64,000 bases of DNA from assembly GCA_014607495.2 (NCBI GenBank), contig CP053170.1, positions 7,688,001 through 7,752,000 of the forward strand, read 5' to 3'. This stretch comes from Carposina sasakii. Taxonomy: Eukaryota; Arthropoda; Insecta; Lepidoptera; Carposinidae. This document shows positions 10,621 to 24,186 of this stretch, in pieces; positions within the stretch are counted from its first letter, which is position 1; each line of letters begins with the position of its first letter. The notes under the pieces were generated by a model. It had not been told where the DNA came from. It did no database searches and saw only the letters and a list, made by a program, of their open reading frames with translations. The translations under genes were made by a program, and so were the position numbers.

Positions 10621-13600
10621 GATTTACGCTTTATGTGGGTTAATTTCTAGGGATTCTGATGATTTAATTAAACAATATTTTTGAATGTTATGTTATTGAA
10701 TCTCTTATATGCGCCAACTCTGGTTGACATAATGTTAGTATGAAAAATTACAAATCAATCGCTAAGGCGTAGTAGTCCAGAAAGCTATTATCCTATTTAT
10801 ATCTATTTCATATAAAACGCGCTAGTAGAACACGAGATATATACGAGTATATAAACAATTGCACAGAAAACAAACAAATATCATTACATAAAAGTGTCGA
10901 CTGCATGACCGTGACACAATAATGACATCACTATACAGCCTCTGTACTCCCACACAGTGGTTCTGTGCCTTACAATCTATTTGTCTACATAATATACTCA
11001 ATCATACTCCCCTATGCAGCCAAAACTACTAAGGATTTCCCGAAATTCCAAGGTATGGGAGTCATTTATTGCATTTTTCAAGTAACTATTCCTAAATAAA
11101 TGATTGGACTACCGGCAAGATCAGAACAAAAATAAAAAACCATTATCTCTTACAAAACTAACATTGGAATTCCATAACAAAAACTTTTATTTCAAATTGG
11201 CCACTTATCATCAACTTCATCAAGTCATCCGCATAATAACTATCATTGGAATGATTTCATCAAACAGGCATTTATTGTTTTTTCTCCCTCTAAAAACGTA
11301 ACAAAACACTTCGGATTTTAAACAATAGAGATTTTATATTAGTATTGCCATCAGAAAAAAAAATTGTCAAATATATCGCCATAATCTCATTCAAGACTGT
11401 TTCAGGTATGATACCTATTCTATTGTAAGTGCATAGGATGTCAAGGTTACAATGTTTATTTTTAAATCCTAATGCATATTTTCAGGTAAATTCGTGAGAA
11501 ACGTCTGAGGAAAATACATTTTGATTACCTACATATTATCAGAAATCTCACAAATTAGTGTAGTAGGAGAGTGAGTAACTACATGACGGCATAAAAGGTT
11601 GAGTGGAAGAAAATTACATGTAGCGCCGATCCTAACTAAAGGAGAACAGGGCAAGAAGATGTCCGGTAATAGATTGAAATCATATTTACATCCGTTGTCG
11701 GTCGTGTACCAAGCGAGAGTTTGAGAGACGACCTCAAATTTTCACGAAGAACATAAACGAAGGCATTTGCTTAGAAGTAAGATGATAACGATGAGTACAT
11801 ATACTCGTACCTAGTGACGAGAAGATCAGAATTATCATTCCCGGACAGAACACCTCGAATGTTAAAGGATGTTACTTGATTGTGCTTATCTGTTACATGG
11901 CTACGTATCTACAACAAAGCCAATATTTAGGAGGCAAATATGGCAACGCGGATCATTTTCAAATCTATTGAAGTATTGTAATGCATTGCAAATTTTGTGC
12001 CATTCTTGTCGACCAATATTAATAGCTTATTGACAACAGATGGTCTGGTACTACATAACAATAGTAAGACTAGTGAATTGTCATATCCCTAATTCGATAG
12101 ATAGAGTTAATGGAATAGGACAATGTCATAGATAAAACAATTGTAGTATTAACTGAACAAGGTGAAATCATATCGTACATTGAAAATGTAGATCCAACCA
12201 AACCGGATGAAAACGGAAATCCACTTGAACCTATATCCGCAGAGTCTGCAGTCAAGTTCACTAACCGCACTTCATGATCAATGCCAGGACTAATATAGAC
12301 CACGACCGATCGATATTGTCTGCTATTAAAATCCAAAGTATGAACAGGCTCCTAATTACCAAACGTGTGTAATTATCTTTATTGAGTGCACGCACGAGAT
12401 GCAAAATGAAACAAACGAAACGTTTTGTTAGATTAACATTTAGTTTTTCCTAATAATCTATTAAATTTCAAGACAGAAGAATCAATGGCAAATATATTAT
12501 GTAAGGATCTGTCGGGGATTGTACTCGCTGTAAAGTGCAATGAGAGAAGAAAACTACCAACGATACTTCAAACTATCTACTTAAAATAATAAATTACCAA
12601 GTAGAGAACATCTTCCATATTTATGCAATCTTATTATTATGAGCAAGTACTAGAAGCGCACTAGTTTAGAGGAGCTCTTTCGAATGCACTTAATACCAGA
12701 ATCGTGGACTTTCCCGTTCCTTCGTGAGCCATAATCGGCCTGATAACAGTCTGCCCACGACCTAATGAGCTTTGGACGTCAGTTTAGAACTTCTTTGTGA
12801 GAAGTCACACTGGATAGAGGAACTGCTGCATCACTACTTCATCAGCAGTACGTACAGTATGCCAGTATGGCACGCCTTCAGAATTAGGATAAGTTTATCC
12901 AATCTGTCGATTATCAACGGTAACGTAAAATGCCAAATACCTACACTTCGATAAAACTCCGTTATAATTAATGTAGTTAGAGTTTATTATTTAACTGCGA
13001 AGTAATTGAAGTTAATTGTTACATAATATATTATTATGCAGATATCATTAATTTATATGATTGCTTATTTTTAAATTGAAAAATAAACAGAATATTGGAC
13101 TAATATTTAAATGGTAAACGGTTGCATGAAGAAACTAGTATTCGCTTATCTCAAACTAGCTATAGTTGCATTACACACTTTACAACAAATTCCGCTGCGG
13201 ACTTTCAACTATTGTGTCCTTTCACATAGACGTTACTTTGGAGCACTCAGCAAATATAACGGGGCTCTATTAAAGACCTGTCCGATATAAACGATGAGCC
13301 TCCGCATTGACGCCATAAGATAACACGAATGACATGAATCGTCTAGTTTTGGATAGCTTAAGTTGGCTTTTAAAATCAGATTTCAGATTAAACGGTGCAA
13401 GTTGGATCATGGGTAATATAGGAACAATTTTTTTAAAAAGATTGTGTTAGGTAGGTATATCTACAAATAAGCAATAGATTAAATTATAAATAACAGAAAA
13501 GACAGCGTTTACTGAATCGTATCTGGAAAAGCACGAAACATGCTATTTTACGTAATAAAAATACGTTCTAAACTCCAAAATTACCTAATAAACGTCCCAC

Positions 13601-15785
13601 TCGGGTGAAGAATTTTTTCATTTCTTAAAACATATTTATAATAATAAACATGACTAAATAGAGCTTGTACATAGGTTAAGAAAGTCCAGTCTATAGAAGA
13701 GTTATTATGAAAAAATAATCGCATATAACTGTTATAAACTGCGCTAATCGAAACGAAATCTGTCGTAAGTAAACCGTTTTTAGCTCTAACAGTAAAAACA
13801 CTTGTAACCATAAGCGGCTAAGCAACGACACAGACAAATGCAATTCCTGAACCATTTAATAATGAAAACAATTAAGCAATTACAATGCATGAGAAGCTAC
13901 AGATCGGGAGATACTCTGGGAACTGTTGGTCCCAATTTACCTTGAGGCACACAGAGTAAATTGTTTACAGTTTAATCTTTTCTGAATATCAAGCGGCCAA
14001 TTATTGCTATCTCATTGCATATAGGTATACTATGTCTTCTATCTTGCAATATGTTATGCTTATGATATCAGAGCATAAAGTTATCAGGAATAATCATAAG
14101 TGAAATTGCTAAAATTTTTCAAATACGAGAAGAAATGTAACATTTTTTCAATATTTAATTAGGCATATTCGCGCACTAGATTTATTAATATTTTTTCTAA
14201 ATAAACAACATAATTTTACAGCAGATTAAAAATGCAAACGAATTAGGTACATCCGAAAACAAAGAAAACACAAAGTTTTGATGATGATATCGGTAAGAAG
14301 GATATTAAAAGAAAAACAATTAATTTAATTTTTTGGTTCCTTTCGACAGTATTAATGACACAGGCTATAAAATATAAAATGTAGCATCAAAAACTGGAAT
14401 GCAAAGGTAGAATACATATTGATTGAATACATGAGGTCATGCCCAAAGAATTGTTGACATCATACTCTTTACGGCCATCAATAGTCAAGGCCATAAGATT
14501 ATCAAAACAAAACCATGGATCATATTATCATCTAGCAAGTGCAAAAAAACAAATGATATTACACTAGAACTGGCCGATACAAATGTGCGCAAAACAGCTT
14601 TTAAAATGAACGAACTGTAAGAAAATGTACATGATAGTTATTTGTATCATTCGATTGGACAGAAATGACATGGCTGAAGTGTATGTAAATCACGTTTCGC
14701 TTAATATTTGTTAGCATAAACTAACATGGGATAATAGAGTTAAGATCATCCTACTCTACCTTACTTATTCACAAATATGTAGGCACTAGAAAAAAATCTT
14801 AGTACATTCATCTTCTAAAGTTACATGTGGATTTCAGATGTGTGTGTTTGCAATTAGGTGTGGATCAATATTGTTTCAAATATGACATTAAAGTATTTAT
14901 CTTCATTTCTATGCATATAAATCTTAGGCGGAGTCTAATTTGGTCGTGAGAGTTAACAAAATATAGGCGAGCTATTTTAATATCTAGTTTTTACTAAGTA
15001 AAAGAAGCGTATTGAGTTTGCCATCTTTGGGAAGTATTTAGTCAATATCACAGTGCTACAAACGTAGTTATAGTGTCGCTACTCTCGAAGTTGCTCTTAC
15101 AAATAATTGATATATGTATTATCATTAGTTCTAGATTCCAACACCGGACGAGTTAAGTTTGTAGCTTTATAATTATGTTATATTTCAATGTCAATTTTTA
15201 ATTAGGTAGCATCTAAGTTATTAACGACGTCTACTTATTTATTCACCAATGGGGTACTGAAGGATGTTTGTTTTTTTAATAGCTAAGGAAATGATTTCGA
15301 GTAATTAGCTAATTACGAGTACATATTACTTGAGAGAGACATGGTAAGTAATTGTTTGGAGATTTTTTTATGTAATAGCAGCCGAAAGGATCTGATAAGA
15401 TTAAAAATGGAAATACTCATTAAAACTAAACGTTGACTGGTTATTTAAGATTTCTAACTCCTTAGATAGTAAAGTTAAATTCGAGAACATTGTTTGGGTA
15501 GCCAACAACATTATGTGTATCTATTAACTCCATAAATATTTTTATTACACTGTTAAGCATTAGGTAGTTGTCACCCCTTTTGATCGTACATGTTAGAAGC
15601 CTTTTTTCTTCATTTATTTTTAATTTTAAAAACGTCGTAAATGGTCCTGACTTTTAGTTTTTCTTATAATTTTTTCCTTTATGTGCTGTAACTATTTTTA
15701 TCGCTCAGATTTTTCGTTACTTAATTAATAAACATTATTATTACCTCAAGCAAACCAATTTATTTCATCCAATATTAATGGTGCA
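10621..15785. other. Plain AT-rich intron, no gene seen
   Basis: Five kilobases with scattered short frames that have no recognisable domain, no codon-usage rise and no flanking splice pair. No repeat boundary was recognised by eye. Confidence 0.55.
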
Positions 15786-15947
15786 GTACCAGCGCTTCCA
15801 GTGGTAGCCTAAACTTGATCAAGCGATAACTTGTCACTGACCTTTTTCCCCGCTATGCTTAAACGTAGCTGTCTCCGATATGATCCTACAGCTCTGGCTA
15901 CCCCATTTCGGGGACATGTTCGAGTCTATATATGTATGTTATGTATA

Positions 15948-16322
15948 GAGGGTGATATTTGGTCGTCAACGTTCCCGAAAACTACGGAATCTCCTCATCA
16001 TCACTATCATTTTTCTCCATGGAAGCATACCTGGGAAGTGTCTGGTTTCCAAAATATTAGGGTCCAAAGTTGAGTATAGAATAGACTGCGTTTTTCTGCA
16101 TAAATGCACATTGACGCGAGTAGCAAGATTTTTTCACGAGAAATAATTAATATATGTCTATGAAAAAACTAGCATAAACACTGGACACTATAAATTTCGC
16201 CCGATCAAGTAATTTAAAAAAAAAAATTACATCGTTTCCCAGCATTTTTTTGGCATAAACTTACATTATTTGATATATAGAGTACGTGCCCTTTGTTAAG
16301 GGTGGCAACGAAAAAACACCCA
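15948..16322 (+). mobile_element. 'CAGG'-family MITE copy
   Basis: A near full-length relative of 54534-54905: it starts 'gagggtgatatttggtcgtc', contains 'cgcccgatcaag', a hairpin-forming 'acgtgccctttgttaagggtgg' and ends 'aacgaaaaaacaccc'. The right terminus is decayed. The family hairpin (ACCCTTcgttAAGGGT in better copies) lies about 35 nt from this end. Confidence 0.75.
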
Positions 16323-17160
16323 CAATGATTTTAAAAAACTTATAAGTAGTCTGCAAATTGCGACGTAACGGAGGATTTAAGCTTCACCATAGGTCCATAT
16401 ATCGATAAAAGTGTTATTTATTTAATATTGTTTGGCCTAAAGAAAAGAAAATTGCATAAAATTCTACATACACACAAAAACAAACGTAGATGGACAAGTT
16501 TCACCTTAAAGGAAAGAAATAAAGATATTAGAAAGGTTGTAAATGTCAACGAAAAAGGAAAATAACGGTTTTTACAAATCGTTAACAAATATTTAGATCA
16601 ACCTCCTTTCTCTACAAAACTGTAAAGTATCATTTATATGGATAACCAAAGATTTGCATTTGACGCCTCCAAAACGAAAATCAAGAACACATCGATATAA
16701 TAAACAGATACAACAAATAAACACGTTTATATGCAGACAAATGATTGACACGTGTCGGACGATAGAAAATCTAGATGTTCCATTTGTTCCAAAATAAAAG
16801 AAACTTGCCTTCTATTAGGTACAATTTCATAGTTTGGATAGCATAATAAATAAACACTTGTTTATGATATATTTTTTCGACTGTAATCTAGTCAAATTGC
16901 ACGAAATTTTTGCAATTTTAAAATACCTAATTGCAGAATGCGTCCTTTGCCTTAACACATATGAATATCACTTCACTTGTATCGGATATCATATCTGCAG
17001 ACTCACTTTCTTCGCCCTATGCTTTCCCTTCTGTGTTTATTAGCACGGAAACACTTTCAATGGCGTCTACCTTCTGTCTCATCAAGCGAACTAACAAAGG
17101 GCAGAAGTCTACTAAATTATTCGTAAAATACGATGCATTATAGGATTTCCGACTACCAGC
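16323..17160. other. Intron, no gene seen
   Basis: AT-rich sequence with no recognised exon or repeat. Overlapping short frames near 16830-17140 have no domain. Confidence 0.5.
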
Positions 17161-17164
17161 TATG

Positions 17165-17375
17165 TTCGTATTGCATGTTAGATGCTCAGATGAGGTTTCT
17201 CATTGCAGTTGCCTGATCGCAATTATGAGTCAAATTCGAGGGTCACCGGAGGGTCCCGATAGTCACACCCATTATCCCCCAAAACGTTGGGCAGAAGTGT
17301 GCAAATTACACACCCACTTTTCACCAGTTAGCCTATTAGTGCCACGTGGTAAGGGGTACCTAGATAGGTAAGCCA
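17165..17375 (+). repeat. Decayed fragments of the 63-bp-TIR element and of another dispersed repeat
   Basis: The piece 'ttgcatgttagatgct...gagtcaaattcgagggtcaccgg' resembles one end of the element at 38938-39263. It is followed by 'ttttcaccagttagcctattagtgccacgtgg', related to 36836-36965. Confidence 0.5.
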
Positions 17376-17389
17376 ATATCAGTTCAAGG

Positions 17390-20300
17390 GGATGACTGAT
17401 AGAGGGAGGGAGAGATAGTTATAAGGAAAAGTCGTGTGTCAAAAGAGTGTGGTTAATAAGATTTTATAACAACATACATTAAAACAAAATTAAATTATAA
17501 GTAGTAGTAAATACATAGATCAAATCAAATCAAATGTTTATTTGCCAACTAGATACGTTTCGTTAAAATTCTTGTCGATTTATAAAAGTGAATAAGCTGT
17601 TTCTCAATTTCTCCATACAATTTGAATCTAAAAAATAATACTTTGACTGTCTTAAAAATTAAACGGTTTTAAAAAAGTAGATTGTGAAAAAATAGCTAAT
17701 GACTATTTCGTGACTGTTGCATTACAACAAGTAAATAAGTAAAATAATGATATTAAAAAAGGTAAGTAAAATAATCATGATTCTAGTAATCCATCATCAA
17801 CAGTACAGTTTGTTAGAAAGAAGACATGCTTTAATTAAGTTTTACTTTTAACGGTTAAAGTCTGTTACAGACTTGATTGTTTAAAATTAGTCACCGGGGA
17901 AAACCGAGTTTCTATCGCCGAAAACTATCGAGAACAGATGATGTAAGTTAAAAAAATAATTAAAATAAAGCTCTTGTAATAAAATTTAAATTATGCCTAT
18001 CATTAATTTATCTGTAGTTTACGCAGAGTCTGGCAGGGGCCTACATTTCGTAGTTACTTTGTTTTAAAACAAACTCAATTTATGATAGATCCTATAGATA
18101 GATCATACAATCTCAAAAGAACAAAGATTATCACAAGATCTCCATAATATAAACACGTAAGTACTTACGAAAAGATATTGTTGTTTATGCAACAAAAGTA
18201 CTGTTACATTTACCTATCTTACAGTTATAATGCAAAACCGGTATGATTGTAACACGGGAGCCATATGCCCTATGTCTAAGCCCATACGACACGGTAACGC
18301 ACCGGTGCGCGTCACGGCGCGGGCGCACCTGCACACATTTCCGGTCGCCATCTTTCATTCGTCCTATTGTGGATCTTCGCTAATATAATTATGTAACAGG
18401 TCTTAGTATTTGATAAGCTTAATTGCTGGATTAACTATGAGGAATGTCCGTGTTAATAACTCCCATTTTAAGTTACCTGACAAGAGAAATGAGGAAGAAA
18501 AGGGCCGCTCGAGGTCCAATCCACCTGTGTAGGTAATCCTGGTTTTGGGATTTGTGTGCTCCGATATGTTATACCTCTATATATTTTTATGATATGTATT
18601 TATTTTTTTCATAACATCATCTATCGAACGAATCAACAATTACATTATCCGCCAATTTAAGGCTAGCTTAAGTATTCATGTACGTAATAAAAATAACAAT
18701 TAGGTATTGCAATTATTTCGCAGTTTTAAGATGACACAATTTTACCAAGCTCAACATCTCGTTGAATTCTATTGTTCCGAAATCTATGTCGACATATCTA
18801 GACACAGAAATGTGCCTAATAATAGTAAGAAGGACTACTTAGGATTTTAAAATTGCGTCTATAATACAGACTCTATATACTGGAATAAAATATAAAAATT
18901 GTGTTTATTGTTGTTCCTCTATAGATCTAAGTTACATACTGGACTTCAATGCAAAGGTCTTTTGCCAAAACAGAACAGTATGTTATCCAAATTATATCAC
19001 ATACGAAACTCAAATTTTAAAACTAAAGACAGCCCAGCCAGGCAAGCAGACCACAAGCAACGAAGCGAATCTCCTCCGTGATTTATTACTAAACATACCA
19101 GCTCCACATCTATATGGATAACTAGCAAATACTGACTTTAGAACCACATATTAGAATCCAAGAAAACTGCATAGTAAAGTTGGTTCAGGCCACACTTATG
19201 TAGTTACAGGCTACCGTGCAAAAACTTTAGACCAGTGAACTATTTTGGAATAGAACAAATCAGTTTTCGTCAGTGTTGTTGAGAGCGATGATATCGTCGA
19301 TGACTAGGAAGATTTTGTTGATAGCAACTTTGTACGCTAAACAGGAAGATAAGTAACGTGTGATTAAAGGAGGTTTTTTTTTAATAATAAAAGCGATATA
19401 AAACTACCGTTACGAACGATTGACTATATTCTGGAAAAGTACATTGCTCTTTTTCAGATGCTACATATTTCCCGGAAATGTACAAAACGGCCATTAGACA
19501 TAGTGTAGTAAAGATTATCGCTTCACATACAACTACCCACAAATACCTAATTGTGGCCACGATAATGGTAAGTGCCAGGCAATTAGCTGCTCCGGCATTT
19601 GTTAAATGCTTACTTTACAGCTAGAACAACTATAATGAACTCGATGCAACGTAAAACTTGGCAAAGGAATCTTTCATAAGTTCTCATACAAAATAATAAT
19701 AATAATATTAATCATTTATTGCAGGCACATTGTAAAATAAAATAAATTACAAAAGACCCATATACTACAAAAGTTTACAACGGGAGAAAAAAATGAGAAG
19801 GATTTTCAAAAATTAGAATCATTGATTCTAAGTAGCAGCAACCGATGTTTATGTATTTAGATTTTGATATATGGGAGGGGCGAACTAGTCGTAGATGGAA
19901 ATTAGAAGTCTTAGGCTACCCTTACGGGACATGAGCGTGAGTGCGCAGTATAAGCGATCGTTCTTTGCCACTGTGAAGGTTGTGCGAAAGGCTACATATT
20001 CAGTCAGAATGATGAAGAAGACTGGCTAGGGTCTGCGTATGATTAACTTCACAAACACGTACGTGGCTACTAAGAAGTATTGATCATAAGAGCCACCAAG
20101 AAGTATAATCTGTAGAACCTTAATAAATAACATCTAAGTTAAAGCCATCTTTACCAACTTCAAGTAATTGTAGTGGGCTCCCAGACCATCCTTTTCACTT
20201 CATGCATGAACACTTTTCTCAGCCCACAATTAAAATGGCAGGCATCGGCGCGTGAGATCGACGGCGCTGGTCAACTATGCAGATATATTTGCATGTCTGC

Positions 20301-23300
20301 CGCATGAGGGAGATAAGAAAACCATGGTAAACAAGTAAAATAATGCGGACGGAGAAATTAACAAAATTCCTCATTAAGTAAATAAGAAAAAAGTTTTCAA
20401 CAGCGATTCAATTGTTGAAAAAAATCTTTCTAACCTCAATCATAAACATTAGTTTGCAAATATCGGATACCTAAACTATTTGACCAAAGTACCTTCATCT
20501 ACGATTATTTTAAAATAAATAGACTTTAAAACATAGGCACCAAATACTCGTAATTGACATTTAGGCAGAAAATACAGTCGCTTCTAGAATATAATTTATA
20601 CAATTTCCCGTAACAAAATGATATTCATGAAAATGATCATTCATATAGGTACATTGTGGCAAATCCAATTAATGAAGCTAATGATTACGACAAAAACTAA
20701 CATGAATGTGATGGTTGGGTACACACTCGATTGGCTTCACGTGCTACTCTTCCGATAACATCGGTTGATTAAGAGAAATGTTCTACGCGAAGTTATGTTT
20801 ATGATATAGTATTAAGACATAAAAGTACTAACCACAGGTAATTAATTTGTCGTTTAAAGATTTTTAATACTCTGTTGCAGATTTTCTAAATTAATAGTCT
20901 AATTACTAGTATCTTTCTTTAATTTCGTATAAGTATCTCCGAGAAATGAAAATGATTCATTCGTATAAGAGTTGGTACAGGAAGTCCGTTTGCTGACATT
21001 GGAATTGTTATAATCTTTTAAGAAATCTTAGAGCGTACAAATAACAAAGAATTCTTCGAATTTGAAAGCAGAAACACTAAAATTCATCGATGCTTAGATT
21101 TTCCTGACATTCATCGAAAGAGTCTTTTCAGTGAGATTCCTCGAATTACCTGAAAAGACTTCACTAATAATATATTAGCATTCAGTATGGGGCGGTCGTA
21201 AATAGAATCTCAACGCCAATAAATATATCGTAATACCGACCGGCATGAGGTTTATTTCAAGATGTGAACTTTAGAGATTTATCCCTATCAGACTTTCTAT
21301 CTAGGTTGCATAATTCATTTCTTATTGGTTCAGCATTCAACTTTGTTGAATTTACTATCACTGAACTGTTTGCTACAGTCAAATTTAAATAGTGAAAGAT
21401 TAACATCGGAAGACATTTCAAAACAATACAGTAGAGATTTCTTTTTGCTCGCGAACGCTCAATAACTTTTGTTTTTATTATAAACAAAAATATGCGAGAA
21501 AACTCTCTCGGCACGTGGATAAAGTTTTTAGAAAGTTATTTACAATGGAATTATGATCTAAAATAATTCGGAGTTTTAGAGACAAGCAGGTTAATCTTTT
21601 TTTTTAACATGTAGTAGGTACGACCTTCATAACTTTTTCTAGACCATGTCTGTATGCTTCGATCTTAGATACCTTATAGGGAGAAAAGGGATATAGTAAA
21701 TAACAATTTAAATATACCCAGCGTGGATAAAACATTTTGGGATATCGGCCAGTGACACAATCAAAATAAATTTATAACATTACAATCTTAGAATAATAAT
21801 TCGCTGCGAAGACCAATCACTAATCTAAGATTACAATACACGTTTGAACACATTCACATTTTCATCAATGCCTTAAAAGGCAAGCTCGCAAAGACAGAAA
21901 CGACGATGACGTCACCGTCATCGCCTGTATAGGTCAAGCGTGCGTAGTTCGTTACTGAGATTTGCATACCAATTCACGTGCAGATTACCGGAGCCTTGTA
22001 TGCCTTCAATGCCTACTTTTACTATTATATTACAGACATGGCTTAAAATATCTAGATTAAATACTGCCTGCCCGTGGTGCACTCTGATATCGGATGAGAC
22101 TCTGGCGCTAACATCTTATAACAGCCATTTAGAAAAGTGGCGGATAGGACTTGATAGACTTACCGGTGAAAAGTGATGTGTAATTTGCACACTTTTGCCC
22201 AACTAATTTAGGCATAATGAACGTATGTACTGTATAAATATTATAATAATCTTATTACAGAGTAATATCTTGTTACATAAATAATGATGCAGACATTAAT
22301 AAAGAGGAAAAAGGTTATACAGTGTATGCAGGCCATACCTTTGAAGTACAGAAATAAATGCTGCAAACATTTGTCACTGCTCAATTTGAATCCTCACCCA
22401 GTTCCAATCCTCTTACGATTGACCCATTTGAGTACAAAAATAAAAAAGTTGGTCATGTCGAAACATTTCGAAAGCCGAAACAGATCATGACCAAAATACA
22501 AAGATCTGCTCTTCATGGTCTCGAGTCATTTCGAACGAGAACTTTGAATTTAAAGAGCATAAGATAAATTGTTTGATATTTGTTCTAAGAGCATTTAAGG
22601 CAGTCGAAAATGACGATTTTAATCAGACAATGCACTTAGGTTAAATGGATTGAATGGCATATTGACGGCATATGTATTATGTGCACCAAAATTTTGGACA
22701 AAGATACCTACGAGTAATTACCAATCTTGATATAACGCCGTGGTTTGGTACCAATTGAATAAATGCTATTGAAATTAACATCAACAGTTAAACTAATGTA
22801 CAGTCTAGAATTCTGTCAAACTTAATTTATGTAACGATAAAATACCTACGTAAATGTTGCACAAAGACCTAATGAGTGTCATAGAATGGAACATAGATGT
22901 TTATAAAATACCGATGACGCAATCGAAAAAAGAATGAACTTGATTGATACACCTTATTTAAAGAAACTTAAGTTAACTATAGAACAATTACTTCAGACAT
23001 CTCTCTCGTGATAGCCAGCAATTTGTTTAACTTAAGCATTGGCTTAGCCCATTATTTAGTTGCAGAAGAGGCCATTACTGTCAGTTAAGTAATTGATATG
23101 AGAATTTGGTGAATAGAAGAATTCGGCAATTGACTAGAAATGCACCGAAACATATTCTTAACAGTTCTTCGATGATTGGATGACGTACATAAGAGAACGT
23201 TTTAGCAAATATTTATCAGCCATATGACTTTATGCCATTGATTTATTAAAGTAAGTGAGTAGAATTTATTAACAGGATAATTACTATGTTGATCGCTATG

Positions 23301-23330
23301 TTCTTATCGTAAATTTATATAGTAAGTTAA
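17390..23330. other. Mostly plain intron
   Basis: It contains the repeated pentamer aatca at 17518-17535, typical of a retroelement tail, an (AAT)n run at 19690-19712, and the CpG-rich spot at 18.3 kb described separately. No other exon or known element was recognised. Confidence 0.5.
18223..18351 (-). promoter_or_regulatory. CpG-rich spot with possible second internal first exon of shot
   Basis: The segment about 18285-18360 is very rich in CpG for this window. On the minus strand it reads AAAGATGGCGACC, a strong start context that also matches a YY1-type promoter motif. From ATG 18351 a frame of 43 codons runs to ACT|GTAAGA at 18223, a reasonable donor in phase 0 that could join the CH2 exon at 6953. 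The peptide begins MATGNVCRCARAV and has no recognised domain. It could equally be a promoter or repeat fragment without coding role. Confidence 0.3.
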
Positions 23331-23375
23331 AAGTTAATATAAAAAGCGCTTGGTTAATGCGCTATAAAAAAATAC

Positions 23376-24014
23376 CTTTACTTTTCTTGGATGAGAAGCT
23401 TCCATTTCCACATGTCTGTAATGCTCCTGAGATCTGTGGACCTCGCGACCTCCTCTTGCTAGCTCTTCAGCAGCTGCTTTCTCCTCACCACGAGTCAGGG
23501 TGGTCACTTTCCTTACAATCCTCGTCGTGATGCGTCGCTGACCAGCGTCGTCTTTCTTCGAGATCTTCGTCGACTCTAGCGAAGAGCCGAGGACCTCGGT
23601 CGCCATGCGCTTGTTCGTATGAATCGCCTGCAGCTCCGACACCCCTCGGCCTCCAGCCGAAGTCGGTACAGCTAGTGCACTCTCGCCCGCATCATATTCA
23701 AAGTGCGTCTGATTGCCGTCATGGACGACTCTGCCATTGTAGCTCTCTTCGCGGTAAGAACCGGAACGGTAGCTCGATGTCCTCTCCATCCCGGGATAAT
23801 TACCATCATAGACCGTCTCGTGCTTGCTCAGGCCTTCTCTCAGGCTCCTCGGCACTGAAGCTAGGTTCAGACTAGTTGTTATAGGGGAGCCGACGGGTGA
23901 TGGTGTGGATTTCTTCAAGCTCGACTTCAATGGCTTAGAGTCGTCACCTTCGAGTGTGCCTTGTACGAAAAGGCGCTTGCTACCTCCTTCTTTCACGAAT
24001 CTGTACATGGACAT
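23376..24014 (-). CDS. shot: Alternative first exon of shot, for an isoform carrying CH2 without CH1
   Basis: A minus-strand reading frame starts at ATG 24014 (A at -3) and runs about 213 codons to a phase-0 donor that could join the CH2 exon at 6953. An in-frame TGA at 24035-24033 shows the frame is not simply continued from upstream. Two donors are possible, AAG|GTATTT (end 23376) or AAA|GTAAAG (end 23382), both phase 0 and differing by two codons. The peptide is basic and Ser/Thr-rich with no recognised domain; it includes SSLKKSTPSPVGSP, a Tyr/Ser/Arg stretch, and RRITTRIVRKVTTLTRGEE. Its GC content is well above the surrounding intron. Drosophila shot is known to have internal promoters giving forms with a partial actin-binding domain, so position and phase argue for the same here. 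The transcription start is not determined. Confidence 0.72.
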
Positions 24015-24028
24015 GTTCGATTCGCACG

Positions 24029-24061
24029 TCACTCAGGTCTTTGAAGACCGAGATAGCGCAT
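24029..24061 (-). promoter_or_regulatory. Upstream ORF before the internal shot start
   Basis: In the putative 5' leader of the 24-kb exon, a 10-codon ORF starts at ATG 24061 and stops at TGA 24031-24029, 14 nt before the main ATG at 24014. It is in a different frame from the main ORF and could lower initiation there. It matters only if transcription starts above 24061, which is not known. An alternative reading is that TATCTACAG near 24090 is a splice acceptor for a leader exon. Confidence 0.35.
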
Positions 24062-24186
24062 AATATTGTTCTTATAGCTTCGGACGCACTGTAGATAGTA
24101 ATCACATTAGCTATGTGCTAGAAATTACGGATTCGTTACGCATCACGCGTAATATCGTCATTGTCGTGATATACCGGTGACATTCG

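Noticed and set aside
15831..16146. Two overlapping ORFs with HHHYHFSPWKHTWE-type residues
   Set aside because: The same peptide appears in all copies of the CAGG MITE and simply translates the element's repeats; no sign of selection.
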